Assembly (NCBI GenBank): GCA_003551265.1
Contig: PUMG01000110.1
Location: forward strand, 1 to 7,974
DNA: 7,974 nucleotides
Direction: 5' to 3'
Source: Halovenus sp.
Lineage (GTDB): Archaea > Halobacteriota > Halobacteria > Halobacteriales > Haloarculaceae
The notes under the pieces were generated by a model, which worked only from the letters and a program-made list of their open reading frames with translations, did not search any database and was not told the origin of the DNA. Shown one piece after another: positions 1 to 4,661 of this stretch. A program made the position numbers and the translations under genes. How positions within the stretch are numbered: the stretch's first letter is position 1; each line of letters begins with the position of its first letter.

Positions 1-96
1 GCGATCGACGACTGGCGCAGTGACGACATCGATACCGGTCTCTTGCTGGATGTTATCGACGGCTGGCGCTCTGACGACCCGGTCGAAGGCTGCTGA
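1..96 (+). CDS. C-terminal end of an unidentified protein with a duplicated W-R-S-D-D motif (5' end outside window)
   Basis: Frame 1 is open from the first base to TGA at 94-96, giving 31 residues. Seen directly: the segment IDDWRSDD is followed 17 residues later by IDGWRSDD, with Trp at residues 5 and 22 and the linker IDTGLLLDV between them. The protein ends in PVEGC. From general familiarity, this pattern (a W-R-S/A-G/D helix pair with TLLDVIDxW spacing) resembles dockerin-like or EF-hand-like C-termini of large secreted or surface proteins of haloarchaea. That is recognition by pattern, not a search result. The acidic composition fits a haloarchaeal coding end. It has no visible link to the arginine genes and is separated from argG by 284 bases. 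The N-terminal domains that would name it lie upstream of the window. Confidence 0.6.
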   Translation, partial: AIDDWRSDDIDTGLLLDVIDGWRSDDPVEGC

Positions 97-125
97 TACT
101 GGAGGAGAGATTTTCGCCCGGCAGC

Positions 126-176
126 ATGAGACGACAGGTATTAGTACCATCGTGCAACTACAGACAGAGTACATGA
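126..176 (+). other. Possible 16-residue Arg-containing mini-ORF (speculative leader peptide)
   Basis: An ATG at 126 opens a 16-codon frame, MRRQVLVPSCNYRQST, ending at TGA 174-176, two bases before the long hairpin at 179. Three of its 16 codons are Arg (AGA, CGA, AGA), two of them directly after the start. AGA and TTA are codons that GC-rich haloarchaeal genes generally avoid. An Arg-loaded mini-ORF in front of hairpins and a T run upstream of argG looks like a bacterial attenuation leader. Against it, there is no close ribosome-binding site (GGAGG at 101-105 is 20 bases away), no placed promoter, and short ORFs arise by chance. Treat it as a hypothesis, not a gene call. Confidence 0.12.
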
Positions 177-178
177 TT

Positions 179-224
179 CGGACCCACACCGCTGGTACGG
201 GCGTTCTGGCCACCAGTGGGTCCG
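179..224 (+). repeat. Long imperfect hairpin in the argG upstream region
   Basis: CGGACCCA at 179-186 is perfectly complementary to TGGGTCCG at 217-224. After a five-base bulge (187-191), CTGGT at 192-196 pairs with ACCAG at 212-216. This gives a 13-base-pair stem closed by a 15-base loop. An alternative fold keeps the outer eight pairs and forms two small inner hairpins (ACC/GGT at 188-196 and CTGG/CCAG at 206-216). No T run follows, so it is not a typical archaeal terminator. It may be an RNA structure in the leader of argG, a transcript end for the upstream gene, or a protein site. Function unknown. Confidence 0.55.
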
Positions 225-305
225 TCGAGCGACTCGTTGTCCGACCGCGACCGGGCCGTTAGGCCCACACTCACTCATCCTTCCGACCGGTACAGTTCTG
301 CAACT

Positions 306-336
306 CCCGCCCACCCGCTGGGTTCGGGCGGGTTTT
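306..336 (+). terminator. GC-rich hairpin followed by TTTT, 44 bases before argG
   Basis: CCCGCCC at 306-312 pairs perfectly with GGGCGGG at 326-332. Inside, ACCC at 313-316 pairs with GGGT at 320-323 around a three-base loop, leaving only a two-base bulge (324-325). TTTT follows at 333-336. In form this is an intrinsic terminator. It could end the upstream gene's transcript, although that stop is 210 bases away. If the argG promoter lies upstream, it would sit in the argG leader and could limit entry into argG. Archaeal termination depends mainly on U-rich tracts, so the short T run makes strength uncertain. Confidence 0.4.
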
Positions 337-380
337 CAGTACCACATCACCGCTGACAACCACACCACTACAACACAACA

Positions 381-1652
381 ATGACAGACACGAACCGCGT
401 CGCGCTCGCCTTCTCAGGTGGGCTCGACACCACAGTATGCGTCCCGCTGCTCGAAGAGGAGTACGGTTACGACGAAGTTATCGGCGTCACCGTCGACGTC
501 GGCCAGCCAGAATCGGAGTTCGCGGAGGCGGCCGAGACCGCCGCCGCACTCGGACTCGAACACTACGTTGTCGATGCGCGGGAAGCGTTCGCCGAACTGT
601 GCTTTCAGTCGGTGACCGCCAACGCCACCTATCAGGGCTATCCACTTGGAACGGCGCTTGCCCGGCCGGTCATCGCCAGCGCAATTCTGGACGTGGCGCT
701 CGAACACGATTGTAACGCGCTTGCACACGGCTGCACCGGGAAGGGGAACGACCAGCTCCGCTTCGAGACGGTCTGGCGTGGGTCCTCACTCGAGGTCATC
801 GCGCCGATCCGTGAACTCGGGCTCACGCGCGAGTGGGAACTGGAGTATGCCGAGGAACACGACCTGCCGGTCGAGGGTGGCTCGGGCGGTCGCTACAGCG
901 TCGATACGAACCTCTGGAGTCGCGCTGTCGAGGGGTCCGAACTCGAAGACCCGGCGACGATTCCCGACGACCACATCTACAAGTGGACGACCAGCCCCAG
1001 CGGCAAAGAGGCGGAGTTCGTCACCGTCACCTTCGAGGATGGCTACCCGGTCGCACTCGACGGCGAGGAGGTCGACCCGGTGTCGCTCATCGAGACGCTG
1101 AACGAGCAGGCGGGCGCACACGGCGTCGGCCGGACCGACGTGATGGAAGACCGGATGCTCGGACTGAAAGTCCGCGAGAACTACGAACACCCGGCAGCGA
1201 CAGTGCTGTTGACCGCACACGAGGCACTCGAAGGGCTGGTGTTGACAGCCGAAGAGCGCCAGTTCAAAGCCCAGGTCGACCAGCAGTGGGCACAGAAAGC
1301 CTACGAGGGACTCGTCGACTCGCCGCTGGTCGCCGCTCTTGACGGCTTCATCGCAGAGACGCAAAAACGTGTCACTGGAAACGTGACCGTCAAACTCGAA
1401 GGCGGACACTGCCGCCCGGTCGCCCGTGAGAGTCCGCACGCAGCCTACAGCGAGAGTGCTGCCTCCTTCGACAACGCGGACGTCACCGAGAGCATCACAC
1501 AGGCCGACGCGACGGGCGTAGCGAAGTACCACGGCTTCCAGTCGCGGCTGGCAAACGCGTCGTTCTCTGATGCAGAGGGCGACGAGAGCATCGACGAACC
1601 GGACGACGAATCGACGACCACCACGGACCCTGCCGAAATCGCACACGACTGA
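381..1652 (+). CDS. argG: Argininosuccinate synthase
   Basis: ArgG joins citrulline and aspartate using ATP, giving argininosuccinate, AMP and pyrophosphate, the penultimate step of arginine synthesis in the cytoplasm. The 423-residue product opens with the N-type ATP pyrophosphatase loop AFSGGLDTT (residues 10-18). It carries HGCTGKGNDQLRFE (116-129), the family segment binding citrulline and aspartate, then SVDTNLWSRAVEG (173-185) and GVGRTDVMEDRMLGLK (248-263), all in family order. Length is slightly above the usual ~400 because of an Asp/Glu/Thr-rich tail from about residue 397, including DEPDDESTTTTD, probably a disordered halophilic extension. The ATG at 381 places the P-loop at the normal distance from the N-terminus. 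No Shine-Dalgarno sequence precedes it. argH starts three bases after the stop, so the two are almost certainly cotranscribed. Confidence 0.97.
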   Translation: MTDTNRVALAFSGGLDTTVCVPLLEEEYGYDEVIGVTVDVGQPESEFAEAAETAAALGLEHYVVDAREAFAELCFQSVTANATYQGYPLGTALARPVIASAILDVALEHDCNALAHGCTGKGNDQLRFETVWRGSSLEVIAPIRELGLTREWELEYAEEHDLPVEGGSGGRYSVDTNLWSRAVEGSELEDPATIPDDHIYKWTTSPSGKEAEFVTVTFEDGYPVALDGEEVDPVSLIETLNEQAGAHGVGRTDVMEDRMLGLKVRENYEHPAATVLLTAHEALEGLVLTAEERQFKAQVDQQWAQKAYEGLVDSPLVAALDGFIAETQKRVTGNVTVKLEGGHCRPVARESPHAAYSESAASFDNADVTESITQADATGVAKYHGFQSRLANASFSDAEGDESIDEPDDESTTTTDPAEIAHD

Positions 1653-1655
1653 GGA

Positions 1656-3203
1656 ATGACCGCACACGACGACGACGAGAGCGTGATTCGCCGCGAGCGC
1701 TTCAGCGGCGGCCCTGCCCGGGAGTTTCTCTCCTCGCTGGCTGCCGACGAGCGCATCTTCGCGGCGGACCTTGCCGTCGACCAGGCCCACGTCGTCATGC
1801 TCACAGAGCAGGGAATCATCAGCGAGGAGGACGCCGGGGCGATTCTGTCCGCGCTGGCCGATGTCGAATCTGCAGGTCATGAAGCGCTCGCCGACGGCGA
1901 GGATGTCCACGAGGCCATCGAAACGGCGGTTATCGACCGCGTCGGACCAGCAGGCGGTCGGATGCACACCGCCCGGTCGCGCAACGACGAGGTTGCGGCC
2001 TGTCTTCGCTACCGTCTCCGCGAGGACATCCTCACAACAGTCGAGACGGTACTCGCCGCGCGTGGGGTGTTTCTCGACGTGGCGGCCGAGCACAGCGAGA
2101 CCATCATGCCGGGGTACACCCATCTCCAGCCTGCACAGCCGACGACCGTCGCTCACTGGCTGTGTTCGTACGAGAGCGCGCTCGCTCGCGACACCGAGCG
2201 CCTGCTGTCAGCCTACGAACGCATCAATCAGTCACCGCTCGGAGGGGCGGCGTTCGCTGGCACACCGTTCGACATCGACCGCGAGCGGACGGCGGAACTG
2301 CTGGGCTTCGATGGACTCGTCGAGAACGCGATTGACGCCGCGTCCGCACGTGATTTCCTGGTCGAGACGACTGCTGCGACCACAACGCTGGCGACGACGC
2401 TGTCGGGACTCGCCGAGGACGTCATCCTCTTCGCCAACCGTGGGTATCTCGACCTCGCCGACGAGTACGCCTCGACGTCGAGCATCATGCCCCAGAAGAA
2501 AAACCCGGACACGCTCGAACTCGTGCGGGGACGGACCGGCGATACGACTGGCGCTCTCAACGGCCTGCTGACGACGCTGAAGGGACTGCCGCGGGCGTAC
2601 AACCGCGACCTGCAGCGTGCGACCCACCACGCGTGGGATGCGATTGACTCGGTGACTGAGGCAACTGACGTCGCCGCTGGAGCGGTGTCGACCGCCGAAT
2701 GGAACGAATCGAAACTTGCAGCGTCTGCAGGCGAGGGCTTCTCGACGGCGACCGGGGTTGCGGACCTGCTCGCACGGGCGGGTGTTCCGTTCCGGACCGC
2801 TCACGAAGTTGTCGCCCGTGCTGGATCCCAGTACAAGAAGAAGACGAACGACACGTCGATGACCAAGGCGAACGACACGTCGGTGGGCGAGACAAACGAC
2901 GTGGCGACGGCCGAGACGAACGACACGCCAACAGTCGAGATGCTCGCCGCTGCGGCAGAGACTGTGCTCGACGAACCGCTGTCGACAGTGGTCGACTCCG
3001 CCGCTCTCGAACAGGCGCTCAACCCAGCAGGAAGCGTCTCAACGCGTGACTCGCGCGGGGGTCCGGCACCCCCGGCGATGACTGCTCACCTCGAACGCGC
3101 CCACCAGACGCTCGACGACCACCGCCAGACACTCGTCGCCTCCCACGAGGCGCTCGAAGATGCTCACCAGAAACGCCAGCAGGAGGTGTCGAGCTATGTC
3201 TGA
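1656..3203 (+). CDS. argH: Argininosuccinate lyase with an in-frame repeat insertion
   Basis: ArgH splits argininosuccinate into arginine and fumarate, the last pathway step. It belongs to the fumarase/aspartase superfamily and works as a cytoplasmic homotetramer. Visible motifs are HTARSRNDEVA (104-114; the family usually has HTGRSRNDQVA), YTHLQPAQPTT (154-164) with the catalytic-region His, and the superfamily signature STSSIMPQKKNPD (273-285) on the mobile catalytic Ser loop. LPRAYNRDLQ (311-320) and GVPFRTAHE (376-384) follow. The core is complete and looks active. At 515 residues it is longer than the usual ~460-500, largely because four degenerate eight-residue repeats (396-427) sit in the C-terminal domain between the AHEVV helix and the next helix, probably as an exposed acidic loop. 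RDSRGGPAP (464-472) matches the family's C-terminal region. Start is three bases after argG, with GAGGA next to the ATG. Confidence 0.96.
   Translation: MTAHDDDESVIRRERFSGGPAREFLSSLAADERIFAADLAVDQAHVVMLTEQGIISEEDAGAILSALADVESAGHEALADGEDVHEAIETAVIDRVGPAGGRMHTARSRNDEVAACLRYRLREDILTTVETVLAARGVFLDVAAEHSETIMPGYTHLQPAQPTTVAHWLCSYESALARDTERLLSAYERINQSPLGGAAFAGTPFDIDRERTAELLGFDGLVENAIDAASARDFLVETTAATTTLATTLSGLAEDVILFANRGYLDLADEYASTSSIMPQKKNPDTLELVRGRTGDTTGALNGLLTTLKGLPRAYNRDLQRATHHAWDAIDSVTEATDVAAGAVSTAEWNESKLAASAGEGFSTATGVADLLARAGVPFRTAHEVVARAGSQYKKKTNDTSMTKANDTSVGETNDVATAETNDTPTVEMLAAAAETVLDEPLSTVVDSAALEQALNPAGSVSTRDSRGGPAPPAMTAHLERAHQTLDDHRQTLVASHEALEDAHQKRQQEVSSYV
2841..2936 (+). repeat. Four tandem 24-bp units inside argH
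   Basis: Four consecutive in-frame units at 2841-2864, 2865-2888, 2889-2912 and 2913-2936 encode KTNDTSMT, KANDTSVG, ETNDVATA and ETNDTPTV. Units 1 and 2 match at 20 of 24 bases by my alignment. The AACGAC core is in all four, and AACGACACG in three. The unit is a multiple of three and leaves the reading frame and active-site motifs intact, so this looks like a coding minisatellite grown by slippage or unequal recombination in a loop that tolerates it. Confidence 0.85.
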
Positions 3204-3232
3204 GGGCTCTATTCGAGCGCGACGACCACGAC

Positions 3233-3250
3233 CATCCCCGTCCGGGGATG
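3233..3250 (+). terminator. Compact hairpin 29 bases after argH
   Basis: CATCCCC at 3233-3239 pairs with GGGGATG at 3244-3250 around four bases, and an inner C-G pair can shrink the loop to two. No strong T run follows directly. Because argH ends at 3203 and a new promoter lies at about 3347-3359, this may mark the 3' end of the argGH mRNA or protect it. Some read-through into lysW is possible. Confidence 0.35.
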
Positions 3251-3258
3251 AGTACATA

Positions 3259-3280
3259 ATTCTGACATTGGAACCAGAAT
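3259..3280. repeat. Six-base inverted repeat between argH and lysW
   Basis: ATTCTG at 3259-3264 is mirrored by CAGAAT at 3275-3280 with a ten-base spacer. It may be a weak hairpin or a dyad protein-binding site. The half-site spacing of 16 bases centre to centre is not a full helical multiple, and a six-base match is not rare, so the evidence for function is slight. Confidence 0.2.
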
Positions 3281-3320
3281 ACGCGGCCTACACGCCCTGA
3301 AAACCTCTTTAGTGCACACT

Positions 3321-3338
3321 CTATATTAAAATTAATTT
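3321..3338. promoter_or_regulatory. AT-rich palindrome just upstream of the lysW promoter (candidate operator)
   Basis: This is the most AT-rich patch of a GC-rich window. It contains ATTAA (3325-3329), an AA spacer and TTAAT (3332-3336), a perfect dyad that ends ten bases before the presumed BRE. It is preceded by the GTGCAC palindrome at 3312-3317. A dyad directly upstream of BRE/TATA is where archaeal activators or Lrp-type regulators commonly bind. Alternatively it is only an AT-rich upstream promoter element, or a second TATA (CTATATTA at 3321-3328) giving a slightly longer leader. No regulator can be named from the sequence. Confidence 0.35.
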
Positions 3339-3346
3339 GGTACTTT

Positions 3347-3359
3347 CAAAAGGCTTAAG
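3347..3359 (+). promoter_or_regulatory. BRE/TATA promoter for the lysW-argX-argCBDE operon
   Basis: CAAAA at 3347-3351 followed by CTTAAG at 3354-3359 fits the haloarchaeal pattern of an A-rich BRE two or three bases upstream of a TTTAAG/TTTATA-like box. The TATA centre is about 30 bases before the lysW ATG at 3387. Transcription would therefore start within a few bases of the ATG, giving a leaderless or nearly leaderless mRNA. This agrees with the lack of any Shine-Dalgarno sequence before lysW. It implies lysW to argE can be expressed separately from argGH. Confidence 0.65.
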
Positions 3360-3386
3360 TCAAGAGAGTGCCGACAGAGAACTACA

Positions 3387-3551
3387 ATGGCAGAATGCAT
3401 CGAGTGCGGGGGCTCACTGTCCCTGTACGACGACCTGGAGAAAGGAGAGATACTCGACTGTGGAACCTGCGGTGCGGAGCTGGAGGTGCTCGCCGTGGAC
3501 CCGGTCGAACTGGACACAGCGCCCGAACTGCAGCAGGACTGGGGTGAGTGA
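3387..3551 (+). CDS. lysW: LysW-type amino-group carrier protein (54 residues)
   Basis: LysW is the small acidic carrier on which intermediates are built: the amino group of glutamate is linked to its C-terminal Glu side chain, shielding it from cyclisation and presenting it to ArgB, ArgC, ArgD and ArgE. The 54-residue product has the family's features: a small zinc ribbon with C4-x2-C7 and C25-x2-C28, an acidic body, and the terminal D51-W52-G53-E54 that matches the conserved EDWGE-type carrier tail. Length equals that of characterised LysW proteins of Thermus and Sulfolobus, as far as I recall. The ATG at 3387 is the only sensible start. It lies about 30 bases after the TATA box and has no Shine-Dalgarno sequence. 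The stop at 3549-3551 is followed at once by the argX region. Its size puts it below common ORF length cut-offs. Confidence 0.95.
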   Translation: MAECIECGGSLSLYDDLEKGEILDCGTCGAELEVLAVDPVELDTAPELQQDWGE

Positions 3552-3584
3552 GTGCTGTCGGGTTCGCGTCCAACCATGAATGGA

Positions 3585-4658
3585 ATGACTGTCGGGCTGC
3601 TGTATTCGCGGATTCGCCACGACGAGAAGCTGTTGCTCTCGGCACTGCGCGAACGCGGACACACTGTCGAGAAGATAGACGTCCGCGACCAGTGTTTCGG
3701 ACTGTCCGAGCCGCCGTCGGCGTTCGAGGAGGTCGACGTGCTGGTCGACCGGTGTCTGGCAACCAGTCGGAGCACGTACGTCACGCGCTTTGCCGAGGCG
3801 TACGGGATTCCGGTCGTCAACAGCGCGGAGACCGCACAGGTGTGTGCGGACAAGGTACAGACGAGTCTCGCACTGGAGCGTGCAGGGGTGCCGACACCGG
3901 AGACGACAGTCGCGTTCACACCAGAGTCCGCGCTCGAAGCAGTCGAGGCGTTCGGCTATCCGTGTGTGTTGAAGCCGGTCGTCGGCTCGTGGGGTCGGTT
4001 GCTTGCGAAAGTCGAGTCCCGGTCGGCGGCCGAGGCGATTCTCGAACACAAGGCGACGCTCGGACACTACGAACACAGCGTCTTCTACGTCCAGGAGTTC
4101 GTCGACAAACCCGGACGTGACATCCGTATCGTTGCACTCGACGGTGAGATAGTCGCTGGAATGGTTCGCTCGTCTGACCACTGGGTGACCAACGCAGCGG
4201 CGGGGGCCGAGACGGCAGCATTCGAGGGAGACGACCAGGTCCACGAACTCGTGGCGAGGGCGAGCGACGCGGTCGGTGGCGGTCTCCTCGGTGTCGACCT
4301 GATGGAGGTCGGTACTGACGGTGAATCGACGGAGTACACCGTCCACGAGATCAACCACACTGTCGAGTTCAAGGCGCTAAACGAGACTGTCCCGGTCGAC
4401 GTTCCCGGTGCAGTCGTCAAGTGGCTCGAATCAGTCGTCGCGGCGGCCGAGTCGGACTCCAACAGCGGGGAGGCGGAGACATTCGATACCGAGACGGACG
4501 CCCTTGATACCGGAACTGAGACATTCGAGACTGAGACTGACGCGCTTGGTGCCGAGACCGAGACACTCGATACCAAGACGGATGCATTCGGTACTGGATC
4601 GACCACCTCAGAGGCTGAGACGCTGACCCCGGACACAGCCGAGGGAGGGGGTGATTGA
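3585..4658 (+). CDS. argX: Glutamate--LysW ligase, ATP-grasp family (ArgX/LysX type)
   Basis: ArgX uses ATP to form the bond between the C-terminal Glu of LysW and the alpha-amino group of glutamate, the committing step of this pathway. Counting from ATG 3585 (357 residues), the protein opens with MTVGLLYSRIRHDEK, like LysX proteins. It then shows ATP-grasp elements: the DK pair with Lys90, VLKPVVGSWGRLLAKV with Lys130 and GSWGR 134-138, PGRDIR 176-181, and the metal/nucleotide motif EINHTVEFK 255-263. The fold ends near residue 285. The remaining ~68 residues are an Asp/Glu/Thr-rich repeat tail absent from ordinary LysX. The start is uncertain: GTG 3552 abuts the lysW stop and ATG 3576 adds three residues, but family similarity starts at 3585. 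Glutamate rather than aminoadipate specificity is inferred from the arg context. argC follows after three bases. Confidence 0.92.
   Translation: MTVGLLYSRIRHDEKLLLSALRERGHTVEKIDVRDQCFGLSEPPSAFEEVDVLVDRCLATSRSTYVTRFAEAYGIPVVNSAETAQVCADKVQTSLALERAGVPTPETTVAFTPESALEAVEAFGYPCVLKPVVGSWGRLLAKVESRSAAEAILEHKATLGHYEHSVFYVQEFVDKPGRDIRIVALDGEIVAGMVRSSDHWVTNAAAGAETAAFEGDDQVHELVARASDAVGGGLLGVDLMEVGTDGESTEYTVHEINHTVEFKALNETVPVDVPGAVVKWLESVVAAAESDSNSGEAETFDTETDALDTGTETFETETDALGAETETLDTKTDAFGTGSTTSEAETLTPDTAEGGGD
4476..4601 (+). repeat. Three tandem 42-bp units in the argX tail (six seven-residue units)
   Basis: Units at 4476-4517, 4518-4559 and 4560-4601 each begin GAGACA and encode ETFDTETDALDTGT, ETFETETDALGAET and ETLDTKTDAFGTGS. 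Units 1 and 2 agree at 33 of 42 bases by my count. Each splits into two seven-residue halves with a hydrophobic F or L at position 3 and Asp, Glu or Thr around it, so the underlying period is 21 bp. The tail lies beyond the ATP-grasp fold and is probably disordered and strongly acidic. Confidence 0.85.
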
Positions 4659-4661
4659 GTC

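Larger units (their letters stand above)
97..380. other. Non-coding stretch between the upstream gene and argG
   Basis: This 284-base stretch lacks the strong third-position G/C pattern and acidic translation of the neighbouring genes, so I read it as non-coding. It holds a long imperfect hairpin (179-224), a small perfect hairpin (GGGCC at 253-257, loop GTTA, GGCCC at 262-266) and a GC-rich hairpin with a T run (306-336). The last 45 bases before argG are rich in A and C. I found no convincing BRE/TATA box 25-30 bases before the argG ATG and no Shine-Dalgarno sequence. The argG promoter is therefore unplaced. It may lie further upstream with a structured leader, or be weakly conserved. Confidence 0.6.

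Noticed and set aside
179..224. tRNA or C/D box guide RNA
   Set aside because: There is no acceptor/anticodon arrangement and no pair of C and D boxes. Only a hairpin is supported.
20..262. 80-codon plus-strand frame starting at GTG 20
   Set aside because: It overlaps the better-supported gene end at 1-96 in another frame, runs through the 179-224 hairpin, and is not acidic.
786..2156. 456-codon open frame on the minus strand across argG and argH
   Set aside because: It lies antisense to two unmistakable enzyme genes. Its Cys- and Arg-rich translation is unlike a halophilic protein, and long antisense frames are expected in GC-rich haloarchaeal DNA.
2846..2926. Three N-D-T sequons in the ArgH repeats as N-glycosylation sites
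   Set aside because: Haloarchaea glycosylate exported proteins. ArgH is cytoplasmic with no signal peptide, so the sequons are probably incidental.
2841..2936. CRISPR-like array
   Set aside because: The units are contiguous with no spacers, in frame, and inside argH. This is a coding tandem repeat.
3414..4358. 314-codon open frame on the minus strand across lysW and argX
   Set aside because: It is a shadow of the real genes, with basic, Arg- and Cys-rich composition and no recognisable motif.
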